38,798 nucleotides of DNA, taken from assembly GCF_003014575.1 (NCBI RefSeq), contig NZ_PYGF01000020.1, forward strand, positions 1 through 38,798, given 5' to 3'. Of this stretch, positions 17,670 to 25,983 are shown one piece after another. Source of the DNA: Cecembia rubra (lineage in GTDB: Bacteria; Bacteroidota; Bacteroidia; Cytophagales; Cyclobacteriaceae). The position numbers and the translations under genes are program-made. The notes under the pieces are model-generated. The model did no database searches. It worked only from the letters and a program-made list of their open reading frames with translations, and had not been told where the DNA came from. The stretch's first letter is position 1. Every line of letters begins with the position of its first letter.

Positions 17670-18797
17670 TCACATTTCATCTATCCATTTTTTGATAAGT
17701 TCTAAGCCTTCTTGGTGTACAGATACACGGCCTAATTCGGGCATGGCTGCACCTACCAGATTGGTGCCCATGCGGTAGGTAAGGATGGATTGATCAGACT
17801 TTCCTGGGACTATGTCAAATTTAAAACTTCCAGCTCCAAAACCTGCAGCAACGGGAGTTTTGAGGATACCCAATTTCATAGGGTCCATTTCTTCATAGGT
17901 CAAAAATAATCCTGAAGTACTCCCTGGTGCTTCAGCGCGATGGCAATGTGCGCAATTGATGTCCAAATAGGCCCGAGCGCGGAGTTCTAATGGTTGGGAG
18001 GTATCCTGATAATTGACCATGCTGGGGTACCTTTTTTCCTTGGAATAATTGCTGAGTTTTCCACTTATTGCCCATTTCAGCAACTGGTTTTCACTTTCCT
18101 CTTTATGGACGATAGTGTGGTTGAGATACTTGGCTTTGACACCTATGGGAACCAGTTGTTCATGGATATTATGGCAACTTTTGCATTGGTTTTTGTTTGG
18201 AACTAAATAATTGATCATTACCTGATCTCCATTATAGTCTTTCCAATGCACTTTTATCTCTGCCCCTGCTACTTTGTATTGGGCATCACTTTGGTCATCT
18301 TTCCAAATATATGGATATGCCTCCCATGTACCTCTCTGTTTGACAAGTAAGCGGGTTTCCAGAATTCTCCTAATCCCTTCCGGTTGAGAAAAATCGACAG
18401 GATAATAGAAATTTTTGATCAATATGGTGTTATCAGGAAAATCAAAAGTTCCTTCAACATCATTTTGTATAGTGATCGAATTGCCTTTAGGCAACCAGAT
18501 AAAGCGGGATTTAAAAGCATAATCAGTAAACAAAGAAGATGCCGGTTCATACAGCAATACTCCTTCAACTGGATCTAGGTTTCTGATAAGCCCTTGAAAA
18601 AAACCATAATCTGAAAGGTTGTCAAAAGGAATTTCATTAAGATCTATTGCGTTGATGTTTTTATAAGGCAGGTCGATATCGCTAATCAAAGAAGCATCCC
18701 AAAGTTCAATATGTTCCTTCTCTTTGGATGTACATTCCAAAATTGAAAAGAGGATCAGTGAATAGAAAAGTGTTTTCAAAAGGGATTTTTTTCTCAT
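17670..18797 (-). CDS. HNE_0200/SO2930-type diheme cytochrome c-like lipoprotein
   Basis: This 375-aa exported lipoprotein has a hydrophobic signal ending in SILEC, lipidated Cys at about residue 22. Two heme c motifs are present, CKSCH at residues 205-209 and CAHCH at 282-286, and MGTNLVGAAMPELG (M352) may give a distal methionine ligand. The pattern fits the uncharacterised HNE_0200 family (TIGR03806), whose genes pair or fuse with beta-helix repeat proteins of TIGR03805, as here. It begins 4 bases after the beta-helix gene ends, so they are one operon. It probably acts as a periplasmic or outer-surface redox protein attached by lipid; the reaction is unknown. Confidence 0.8.
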   Translation of the reverse strand: MRKKSLLKTLFYSLILFSILECTSKEKEHIELWDASLISDIDLPYKNINAIDLNEIPFDNLSDYGFFQGLIRNLDPVEGVLLYEPASSLFTDYAFKSRFIWLPKGNSITIQNDVEGTFDFPDNTILIKNFYYPVDFSQPEGIRRILETRLLVKQRGTWEAYPYIWKDDQSDAQYKVAGAEIKVHWKDYNGDQVMINYLVPNKNQCKSCHNIHEQLVPIGVKAKYLNHTIVHKEESENQLLKWAISGKLSNYSKEKRYPSMVNYQDTSQPLELRARAYLDINCAHCHRAEAPGSTSGLFLTYEEMDPMKLGILKTPVAAGFGAGSFKFDIVPGKSDQSILTYRMGTNLVGAAMPELGRVSVHQEGLELIKKWIDEM

Positions 18798-18801
18798 AGG
18801 A

Positions 18802-20103
18802 TTATCGAAGAGAAAGATGCTTTACCTGTGTAACAACTTCAGTTTTACAAACAAAAGGGTTATAATCTTTTGTAGCTTTGATGTTTTTTTCACCTTCCCA
18901 AAGGTCAAATAAAGTGAAATGGAGATTATTAATTTCCTCTTCCTGTAGACATATATTCATTGGGTTAGTCTGAATAGTTGTACTGATATTTTTATCAAAA
19001 AATCCATCATAAATGATATCCTGGGTTTTGCCTTTCCCATGGGCATTATATATGAATATCAATTGACCAAATTCCTTGGACAAGTCAGGTAGTTTTAATG
19101 TCCTTTCGTAATCATTGTTGTGAATAAAAACATTAGATGAGAATGGGGACCAGTTAGGTGCATCCATTGGAAATCCGGTTACATGATAATTTGCGATGGC
19201 TATCCCTACTGTTTTATTTTTATGAATTCGGTTATTGTATATTTCCACATCCTTGGCTGCAAGAAGTATAATGCCTGAACCTGGAGGGATCATAGTAACA
19301 GTATTTCCATTGGGGTCTTCTCCCAATGGAGTGGCAAAATTGACATGGTTATTGGAATAGACGTTGTTATTATAAATTTTAGTCCCTTTACCATCTGATT
19401 TTGGAAGACCAGGAAGGTTGAATACTAAAATGCCACCTGCATTGTCTCTTGCGGTATTTCCAAATACTTCAGCATTATCGCAATTTTCGATTTCTATGCC
19501 GGCCACATTACCGAAAGCAAGGGAGTTCTTGACAATGATATTTTCAGATTGGCCCACATAAATTCCAGCATCTTTGGAATGGGAAGCGATGCATTCATCG
19601 ATTACTACATTTTTACATTGTACTGGATAGATAGCATAGGTTCCATTTTTTGACTTGTCCCCATTGGTCCATGTTACATTGATTCTCCTGAAAGTGATGC
19701 CATCAGAATGCTGACTTTTTATACCATCCCCAGGGGCATCTTCAATACTTAAGTCCTGAATGAGAATATCGTTTCCAACTAGTTTGACCCCTTCACCACC
19801 GGTTTTTAACTCCCTAAATGAAAGTACAGTCTTGTCCATCCCTTGCCCTTTAATCTGAATGTTGTTTTTGTTGTCCAAAATCAATTGTGTTTTGAAGCTG
19901 TAATAACCTTCAGGAATGTCAATGAGGTCCCCGTCATTAGCCAGGATAACTGCTTCTACAATTTTTTCTACCTCTTCTGCTGATGCTTTTCTGAGTTTGC
20001 TTGAATCATAGGTCATTTCAGTTGTGGAACTGGTACAGGACAGGGTGTACCAACTTATAAAAATCAAAAATGCTATTATGGACAAAATTTGGAGTTTTTT
20101 CAT
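18802..20103 (-). CDS. Parallel beta-helix repeat lipoprotein (TIGR03805-type partner)
   Basis: This 433-aa lipoprotein has a hydrophobic signal ending in YTLSC, Cys at about residue 23. The body is a right-handed parallel beta-helix: an initial IVEAVILANDGDLIDIPEG pectate-lyase-like opening, then stacked turns such as NIQIKGQGMDKTVLSF, GDGIKSQHSDGITFRRINV, NVVIDECIASHSKDAGIYVG, NIIVKNSLAFGNVAGIEIENC, NAEVFGNTARDNAGGILVF and KDVEIYNNRIHKNKTVGIAI. The family resembles carbohydrate-binding or -cleaving beta-helix proteins, but no catalytic set is identifiable. It is the first gene of a two-gene operon with the diheme protein downstream. The biological role of this pair is not known. Confidence 0.8.
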   Translation of the reverse strand: MKKLQILSIIAFLIFISWYTLSCTSSTTEMTYDSSKLRKASAEEVEKIVEAVILANDGDLIDIPEGYYSFKTQLILDNKNNIQIKGQGMDKTVLSFRELKTGGEGVKLVGNDILIQDLSIEDAPGDGIKSQHSDGITFRRINVTWTNGDKSKNGTYAIYPVQCKNVVIDECIASHSKDAGIYVGQSENIIVKNSLAFGNVAGIEIENCDNAEVFGNTARDNAGGILVFNLPGLPKSDGKGTKIYNNNVYSNNHVNFATPLGEDPNGNTVTMIPPGSGIILLAAKDVEIYNNRIHKNKTVGIAIANYHVTGFPMDAPNWSPFSSNVFIHNNDYERTLKLPDLSKEFGQLIFIYNAHGKGKTQDIIYDGFFDKNISTTIQTNPMNICLQEEEINNLHFTLFDLWEGEKNIKATKDYNPFVCKTEVVTQVKHLSLR

Positions 20104-20333
20104 AGATATGCTTGGTCAAGTCAAAAGAAAGTAGTTAAAAATATAGCATTTATCTAAAGAATCCAACCAGCTGGTTTGATTTGTTTTAGGTTAAAGTGAA
20201 GGAAAGAATTTTTGCCCCATTGGACCAACTTTGCAAATGTTTCTTTTAATTTGGCCTAACTTTTGAAAGGAATCAGATTTCAAATTGAGATTTGATCATT
20301 CAAAAGTATTTAATATTAAATATAAACCGACCT

Positions 20334-20879
20334 ATGAGGAAATTATCATTGATAACTTTATTGCTTTGCTTGATTGTTTCATCTGAAGTATTTGCGCAGT
20401 TTGGGGTTAGAGCTGGAGCCAATATTTCTAATTTTCAGGGCTTTGATTATGAGTCCAGGATTGGTATGCATCTTGGAGCCTACTATGATCTTGATTTAAA
20501 TTCAGGCTTTAGCATTGAACCTGGTTTATTTTTCTCTCAAAAAGGTTTTAAATCCAATAATTTGGAAATAAAAGAGAATGTGAATTATATCGATATTCCC
20601 GTTTTGGTAAGATACCATTTTGAGGATATCTTCAATGTTTTTGCAGGTCCCCAGGGCTCACTTACCTTGTCCAGAAATTATTCTGAAGGAAATTTTAGCT
20701 CTAAGGATAAAAATATTTTAAGAGGATATGACTTTGCTGCTGTCCTAGGGGCTGGAATTAAACTTCCTTATGATATGAACTTTCAGCTATCTTATGATTT
20801 TGGGCTACTCAATCTCAACTATTTTGATCAAAATGTAAAGAATAGGGCATTTAAGATATCTGTCGGAAAATCCTTTTAG
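20334..20879 (+). CDS. PorT-type outer membrane beta-barrel protein (paralogue 2)
   Basis: I choose the ATG at 20334, which gives a signal peptide (MRKLSLITLLLCLIVSSEVFAQ) on a 181-aa protein. A TTG 42 bases upstream is in frame but would bury the signal. The mature part repeats the plan of the protein at 16890: FGVRAGANISNFQG, RIGMHLGAYYDLDL, SIEPGLFFSQKGF, VNYIDIPVLVRYHF, NVFAGPQGSLTL and a final KISVGKSF. It ends by a 4-base overlap of stop codons with convergent ruvC, leaving no room for a separate terminator. Function unknown. Confidence 0.85.
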   Translation: MRKLSLITLLLCLIVSSEVFAQFGVRAGANISNFQGFDYESRIGMHLGAYYDLDLNSGFSIEPGLFFSQKGFKSNNLEIKENVNYIDIPVLVRYHFEDIFNVFAGPQGSLTLSRNYSEGNFSSKDKNILRGYDFAAVLGAGIKLPYDMNFQLSYDFGLLNLNYFDQNVKNRAFKISVGKSF

Positions 20880-21454
20880 TCTTTGATTCTAGTGGGGTTT
20901 TCCTCCAAAAATGCTTTCCAGCCTGCAGATCTTCCTCTGGTCTGTAGGCGTCCATCATGAAAATGATGGCATAATGCAACTGCCAGAGCATCAGTAGCAT
21001 CCAAAAGTTTGGGGATTTCTTTTATATGCAATAAGGTTTTAAGCATTTCAGCTACCTGTTCCTTAGAGGAGTTTCCATTTCCAGTTACAGATTGCTTTAC
21101 TTTTTTAGGGGAATATTCAGCTATTGGAATCTCTCTGGCTAATGCTGCTGCCATGGCCACTCCTTGAGCTCTTCCCAGCTTTAACATGGATTGCACGTTC
21201 TCTCCATAAAAAGGAGCTTCCAAAGCTACCGCATCCGGGTGGTATTCATCAATTAATCCAGTGATTCGCTCAAAAATTTTCTTTAGTTTCAATTCATGCC
21301 CACTGTATTTTTTCAGATGTATGACGCCAAATTGAATAATGCTGTATTTATTGCCCTCAACCAAAATCAGTCCATAACCCATGATGTTGGTGCCAGGGTC
21401 AATTCCTAAAATAATTTTTTCCTTTGTCGCTTTTTTCCCTTCTTTACTCATCAC
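20876..21454 (-). CDS. ruvC: Crossover junction endodeoxyribonuclease RuvC
   Basis: This 192-aa Holliday-junction resolvase acts with RuvAB in recombinational repair. The RNase H-like fold with its acidic catalytic set is visible: GIDPGTNIMGYG (first Asp), ALEAPFYGENVQSMLKLGRAQG (Glu), YSPKKVKQSVTGNGNSSKEQV and DATDALAVALCHH (two Asp). The N-terminus begins MMSKEGKKATKEK; the second Met is an equally good start. The length is slightly above the common 170-180 because of a C-terminal tail. It is convergent with the second beta-barrel gene and starts 18 bases from the divergent glycosyltransferase. Confidence 0.95.
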   Translation of the reverse strand: MMSKEGKKATKEKIILGIDPGTNIMGYGLILVEGNKYSIIQFGVIHLKKYSGHELKLKKIFERITGLIDEYHPDAVALEAPFYGENVQSMLKLGRAQGVAMAAALAREIPIAEYSPKKVKQSVTGNGNSSKEQVAEMLKTLLHIKEIPKLLDATDALAVALCHHFHDGRLQTRGRSAGWKAFLEENPTRIKD

Positions 21455-21472
21455 CGCAAGATAAATGAATTC

Positions 21473-22585
21473 ATGGTAACTTTATACCTGTTGTTTCCTA
21501 TACTTTATGCAGGAATGCTCAAATACTTAAAGTATGTATGGTTACAATCAAGTCATCCGGATACAGAATTACTTTCAGTTAAGTCAGTTACATTACTTGT
21601 CCCATTTAGAAATGAGGCCAAGAACCTGGACGCCATTTTTCATTCCATCCTCCATTTGGATCATAGGCCTTTTCAGGTGATTTTCATAGATGATCATAGT
21701 ACAGATGATGGAAGGGCAATCTTAGAGGAGATTGAAAGAAAAAATCATGATTTGGATCTACAGATTTTAATTCTTCCTTCCAAAGGGGAAGGTAAAAAGG
21801 CAGCGATTGAAACTGGAATAAATCAGGCTAGCGGGGAGTTGATTTTTACAACTGATGCGGATTGTATATTGCCAAAAGGTTGGATAGAGGGATATTTACA
21901 GGTATTTAGCTCGGAGCAAATTCAATTTGTGGCTGGACCAGTCATCAGTATGGAGAAGCAAAGCTTTTTGCAGCGTTTCCAACAAATTGAATGGGCAAGT
22001 ATTTTGACAGTAACCCAAATGGGTTTTTTTATTAAAAAGCCAATTATGTGCAGCGCAGCAAATATGGCATATCGTAAAAGTGCTTTTATTTCCGTCAATG
22101 GGTATCAGGAAAACCTGCACCACCTTTCAGGGGATGATGAGTTTTTACTAAAAAAGTTTGTTCAAAGATTCGGAGAAGATTCATGCGTTTACAATCAAAA
22201 TAATCGAGTGCTTACCCAAGCTGAAAAAAATTGGGAGATGCTTTTGAGGCAAAGGACAAGATGGGCATCAAAATGGAGGCTTCATAAAGGAGATATCACC
22301 CACTTGGGAATTTCTTTGATACCTTTTCTGATTCAATTGCTGTTCCTGTCCAGTCTGGGCTTTTTACTTCAAGGAGGTTTGGGACTGGTATTGTTTTTGT
22401 ATATCTGGGCAATTAAAATTGCCTTTGAAAGGGAAACATTAGGGACTGTTTTAAAGCATTTTCATATCAGTCATCCTTTTCCGGTATATCTTTATTCAAG
22501 TCTTCTACATCCAATTTATGTAGTTGCTGTAGGATTTAAGGCGATGTTTGGAAAATTTGAATGGAAGGGCAGAAAATCCTCTTAA
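21473..22585 (+). CDS. Membrane glycosyltransferase, family 2 (first of two)
   Basis: This 370-aa GT2 enzyme has an N-terminal membrane segment, a GT-A domain and C-terminal membrane helices. Motifs are LLVPFRNEAKNLD, FIDDHSTDDG, the DxD-type TDADC, SGDDEFLLKKF and QRTRWASKW, a QxxRW signature of processive synthases of the cellulose/hyaluronan/NodC type. It uses a nucleotide-sugar on the cytoplasmic side. It opens an operon that continues with a small protein, a PP2C phosphatase, a NodB deacetylase and a second GT2 of identical length, which suggests one glycoconjugate pathway. Donor and acceptor are unknown. Confidence 0.85.
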   Translation: MVTLYLLFPILYAGMLKYLKYVWLQSSHPDTELLSVKSVTLLVPFRNEAKNLDAIFHSILHLDHRPFQVIFIDDHSTDDGRAILEEIERKNHDLDLQILILPSKGEGKKAAIETGINQASGELIFTTDADCILPKGWIEGYLQVFSSEQIQFVAGPVISMEKQSFLQRFQQIEWASILTVTQMGFFIKKPIMCSAANMAYRKSAFISVNGYQENLHHLSGDDEFLLKKFVQRFGEDSCVYNQNNRVLTQAEKNWEMLLRQRTRWASKWRLHKGDITHLGISLIPFLIQLLFLSSLGFLLQGGLGLVLFLYIWAIKIAFERETLGTVLKHFHISHPFPVYLYSSLLHPIYVVAVGFKAMFGKFEWKGRKSS

Positions 22586-22612
22586 TTAAGTTAATTTTAA
22601 AGCTGAAATATA

Positions 22613-22873
22613 ATGAACATGACAGACGAAGAGTTTGATCTTTTAGATGAGTTATACTTTGTGCAGCACTTTGATTATCTCAAGGAGACCATGGGTTGGG
22701 CTGAAGACCGGCTTTTGGCCACTTTGGATTCTTTGTACAAAAAATCATTCATCAAGTGCCTCAAAGGTCCTGATGATGAAATTTTTGAAATTGAAAGCCT
22801 CCAAGACTTAGGAAAAGAAATGTATTTTTTAGCAACCAAAAAAGGGTTGATGGCCCATAATGGTAGACTATAA
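22613..22873 (+). CDS. Small conserved-looking acidic protein, function unknown
   Basis: This 86-aa (or 84-aa from the second Met at 22619) protein is rich in acidic and aromatic residues: TDEEFDLLDELYFVQHFDYL, MGWAEDRLLATLDSLYKKSFIKCL, DDEIFEIESLQDLG and ATKKGLMAHN. The helix-turn-like ERRLL...LYKKGFI pattern and final KKGLMAH resemble a small winged-helix domain, but I cannot assign a family. It overlaps the PP2C gene by 14 bases in another frame, so it is translationally linked to it and could be its partner or regulator. Reading frame, spacing and operon position make it a likely real gene. Confidence 0.6.
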   Translation: MNMTDEEFDLLDELYFVQHFDYLKETMGWAEDRLLATLDSLYKKSFIKCLKGPDDEIFEIESLQDLGKEMYFLATKKGLMAHNGRL

Positions 22874-24089
22874 TCCTATGAGTGTTCAGTCTGTAAAATA
22901 TCGCAAAAAAGAACTTGAGCTTAAATCTCTTTTGGAAATCACACAGGCAATTAATGAGAATAAGCCTGCTACTGTGCTTTTGGATATTTTCAAGTTTACC
23001 TGCCTGGTACATCTGAATATCAAATCCCTATTACTTTACATGATTCAGGAGGAGAGATATGACAAAATGATCAGTCATGGGCTCAAAAATAAAGTTCCAG
23101 AGTATTTTAATTTATCAGATATTTCTTACAGTAAGGAATCTGGAGAACTGAAATTGGAAGTTCCCAAGGATTTTTCATTTTCAGAACTTGAAAGTTACCT
23201 GCCTGTCTATCATAAAGAGAAATTATTGGCAGTTTTATTTCTGAAAAAGAAATCAGAAGAGGAGGAACTGGATCTGGATTTTACACAGGCATTGGCCAAT
23301 ATTCTGGTTGTAGCTTTGGAAAATAAAAAGTTTGCCAAAAAGCAATTGGAGCAGGAAAGGTTGAAAAAAGAAGTGGAAATAGCTTCCAATGTTCAGCGAA
23401 TGCTATTGCCAGCTACTCTGCCCAATAGCACAAGACTTGCTGCTAAGGTTACCTATGTGCCGCATTCGACAGTAGGAGGGGATTATTATGACCTGATCCA
23501 AAAAACAGAAGATGAAGTCTTCTTTTGTATTGCTGACGTTTCAGGGAAAGGTATGCCAGCTGCACTATTGATGTCCAATTTTCAGGCAGCTTTGAGGACT
23601 TTGTTACGCAGTACTTCTGATTTGAAAATGGTGGTGGAACAATTGAATTATACCATTTTTGAAAATACAAAAGGTGAGCGGTTTATTACCTTTTTTCTTG
23701 GATATTATAATTATAAAAACAGGGAACTTGTTTATGTAAATGCAGGCCATAACCCACCGGTATTGTGTTGGGAAGGAGAAAACAGGACTGAGTTTCTAGG
23801 TGCGGGAACCACCATTTTGGGTGCATTTGAAGCCTTACCGTTTATTGAGTTGGGAAAAAGATCATATCTCAAAGGTTTTACCATTCACCTTTATACAGAT
23901 GGACTTACTGAGAGCATCAATAAGAAAGAGGAGGAATTTGGGGACCAGCGTTTTCATCAGTTCATAAGAAGTAAGAATTGTATGGCCCCGAAGCGCTTCC
24001 ATGATTTGTTTTTTCAGGAAATGAAGGATTTTTCAAGTGGGGCCGAACAAAGAGATGATATAACTCTCCTGACAATTAGATTTCAATAA
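22860..24089 (+). CDS. SpoIIE/RsbU-type PP2C serine/threonine phosphatase with N-terminal GAF-like region
   Basis: This 409-aa cytoplasmic phosphatase has a GAF-like sensory region at about residues 20-165, a coiled linker (LEQERLKKEVEIASNVQRMLLP) and a PP2C domain. The metal-binding motifs are VGGDYYD, IADVSGKGMPAALLMS, NAGHNPPV, LYTDGLTES and QRDDITLL, so the active-site aspartates are in place. Such proteins usually dephosphorylate an anti-sigma-factor antagonist in partner-switching stress pathways. No STAS or anti-sigma gene lies adjacent, but the overlapping 86-aa gene is a candidate partner. Membership in a glycosyltransferase operon suggests it controls envelope polysaccharide output; that is inference. 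Confidence 0.88.
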   Translation: MVDYNPMSVQSVKYRKKELELKSLLEITQAINENKPATVLLDIFKFTCLVHLNIKSLLLYMIQEERYDKMISHGLKNKVPEYFNLSDISYSKESGELKLEVPKDFSFSELESYLPVYHKEKLLAVLFLKKKSEEEELDLDFTQALANILVVALENKKFAKKQLEQERLKKEVEIASNVQRMLLPATLPNSTRLAAKVTYVPHSTVGGDYYDLIQKTEDEVFFCIADVSGKGMPAALLMSNFQAALRTLLRSTSDLKMVVEQLNYTIFENTKGERFITFFLGYYNYKNRELVYVNAGHNPPVLCWEGENRTEFLGAGTTILGAFEALPFIELGKRSYLKGFTIHLYTDGLTESINKKEEEFGDQRFHQFIRSKNCMAPKRFHDLFFQEMKDFSSGAEQRDDITLLTIRFQ

Positions 24090-24091
24090 CT

Positions 24092-24721
24092 ATGGTTTGG
24101 CTGCATCACATTCCTTCATTTGTTCCAAAGATTTTTAATGAAATGATTTGGCACATGTCCAGAGAAGAAAGTGTGATTTACCTTACTTTTGATGATGGGC
24201 CAGTGCCTGGGGTTACTGATTTCGTTCTAGATCAATTGGCCAAGAGGGGAATGCTTGCCACTTTTTTTATGGTTGGGGATAATGTGGGGAAATCCCCACA
24301 ATTAGCAGCAGAGGTTTTTGAAGCAGGTCATGCCATAGGTAACCATACTTATCATCATGTAGATGGTTTTCGGACACCAGACAAAAAATATTTTGAAGAA
24401 ATTCAGCTTTGCCAGGATGAAATCAGTTCTGTCACCGGAATTAGCCCAAGCCTATTCAGACCTCCTTATGGAAAAATTACCAGAAAACAATTGGAGGAGG
24501 TAAAGCAACATTACAAAATAGTGATGTGGGATGTGATTACAGGGGATTATGACCCAGATCAAAGTTTCCATAAATGTCTAACCAAAACCAAGGAGCATAC
24601 TAAAAAGGGTTCTGTTATTCTTTTTCATGACCAACAAAAAACTGAAAAAGTAATAAAAGCAGTCTTACCTGATTTTCTGGAATATATTCAGGATCAAGGT
24701 TTCGAAACGGGGAAATTATGA
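24092..24721 (+). CDS. NodB-type polysaccharide deacetylase
   Basis: This 209-aa CE4-family deacetylase has all five motifs: TFDDGP (catalytic Asp and metal Asp), GNHTYHH (metal His pair), the FRPPYGK arginine motif, MWDVITGDYD and ILFHD (catalytic His). The length is that of a bare NodB domain with no signal peptide, so it is cytoplasmic or membrane-associated by partners. It would remove acetyl groups from an N-acetylated sugar or oligosaccharide. It follows the phosphatase by 2 bases and overlaps the next GT2 by 4 (ATGA), so it is a member of the same operon. The pairing of QxxRW glycosyltransferase with NodB homologue recalls NodC/NodB and PNAG-type systems. Confidence 0.88.
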   Translation: MVWLHHIPSFVPKIFNEMIWHMSREESVIYLTFDDGPVPGVTDFVLDQLAKRGMLATFFMVGDNVGKSPQLAAEVFEAGHAIGNHTYHHVDGFRTPDKKYFEEIQLCQDEISSVTGISPSLFRPPYGKITRKQLEEVKQHYKIVMWDVITGDYDPDQSFHKCLTKTKEHTKKGSVILFHDQQKTEKVIKAVLPDFLEYIQDQGFETGKL

Positions 24722-25830
24722 TCCTACATTTGTCCATATTTGTTGTGACCATACTCTTGATTCAGGATTTGGCTCTTACCTTTTTGCTGACTTTTAATTT
24801 CAAAGAATTTGGAGAAGAGAGGTTTATTGAAAATGGATTACCCCAAATCAGCATTCTCATACCCTGCCGAAATGAAGAAGGAAATTTACCCAAAACTTTA
24901 ACCTCGCTTGATCAATTGGATTACCCAAAAAATAAGGTTCAGGTCATTTTGGGCAATGACAACAGTTCAGATGCATCAGGAGAAATTCTTCAAAACTGGT
25001 CTGCAAAACGCCAATATTCAGAATTTGTTGAAATACAAGGACATGAGGCCGATTCCAAAATGAACGGAAAGGCCAATGCTCTTAGTCAAATGGCCAAATT
25101 AGCATCAGGAGATATACTTTTGTTCACAGATGCAGATTGTGAGATTTCCCCAAATTGGGCCATGCATATGGCCCAAACTTGGCTCAGGACCAAAGCTGGA
25201 ATGATTACTGGGATCACTACAGTGAGTGGTTCACGTTTTTTTCATAAGATGCAAGCATTGGATTGGTGGCTTACTCTTGGGATGGTCAAGGTAATGGGAG
25301 ATTTGGGGATTTCAGTTACATCTATGGGGAATAATATGCTGATTTCAAAAGAAGCTTATCGGGCCGTGGGTGGATTTGAAGGCATTCCATTTTCATTGAC
25401 GGAGGATTTTGAAATAGCTAGGCAGGTAGAGAAGAAAGGATTCCGAAATATTCATGAAGTGTCTTTAGGGAATTTGGTCAAAACAAAAGCACAAAGTGAT
25501 TTCAAAAAGTTATTGTCCCAGAGAAAACGATGGATGCATGGCGCAATGACTTTGCCTTTTGTTTGGAAGCTGATTTTGTCTGTTCAGGTGTTGTTTTTCC
25601 CCGCTATTTTGGGACTTATAATTTTACATCCTTTTGAAGGAATTATACTTTGGCTTTCTAAAGTGTTAATACAAGGCTTTTTTATTTACCGTTTTGCTTC
25701 GAAAACAAAGACCTATTTAAAAATCCTTGATTTTCTGTCTTTTGAAATATATTATTTGATTACAGCTTGGTCCACTATAGTTTATTATTTTTGGCCGTCC
25801 AAAATAGATTGGAAGGGAAGGAAGTATTGA
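24718..25830 (+). CDS. Membrane glycosyltransferase, family 2 (second of two)
   Basis: This 370-aa GT2 enzyme has the same layout and length as the one at 21473: N-terminal membrane helix (IFVVTILLIQDLALTFLLTF), GT-A domain with LIPCRNEEGNL, LGNDNSSD, TDADCE and TEDFEIARQV, then the QRKRWMHG signature (QxxRW) and C-terminal helices ending in WKGRKY, matching WKGRKSS of the first copy. The two are therefore related paralogues. It overlaps the deacetylase by 4 bases and ends the operon. Confidence 0.85.
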   Translation: MILHLSIFVVTILLIQDLALTFLLTFNFKEFGEERFIENGLPQISILIPCRNEEGNLPKTLTSLDQLDYPKNKVQVILGNDNSSDASGEILQNWSAKRQYSEFVEIQGHEADSKMNGKANALSQMAKLASGDILLFTDADCEISPNWAMHMAQTWLRTKAGMITGITTVSGSRFFHKMQALDWWLTLGMVKVMGDLGISVTSMGNNMLISKEAYRAVGGFEGIPFSLTEDFEIARQVEKKGFRNIHEVSLGNLVKTKAQSDFKKLLSQRKRWMHGAMTLPFVWKLILSVQVLFFPAILGLIILHPFEGIILWLSKVLIQGFFIYRFASKTKTYLKILDFLSFEIYYLITAWSTIVYYFWPSKIDWKGRKY

Positions 25831-25956
25831 TGTCCCAAGTTTGAGTTCGGATTTCAGGAAGGAAAGGCATTTTATGCTATTAAAAGAAAGTTTTTGAAAT
25901 GAGTTCAAAGGCATTTCTGGAAAACAATACTTGATAGGGAAGCAATTGAAAATTAA

Positions 25957-25964
25957 TAAGTTTG
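25957..25964 (+). promoter_or_regulatory. Candidate -7 box for tatD-asparaginase operon
   Basis: TAAGTTTG matches TAnnTTTG, with a possible -33 TTG at 25931-25933 (23-base spacer). The predicted transcript start leaves only about a dozen bases before the GTG at 25984. Confidence 0.45.
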
Positions 25965-25983
25965 AATCAAACCTATTTTAACA

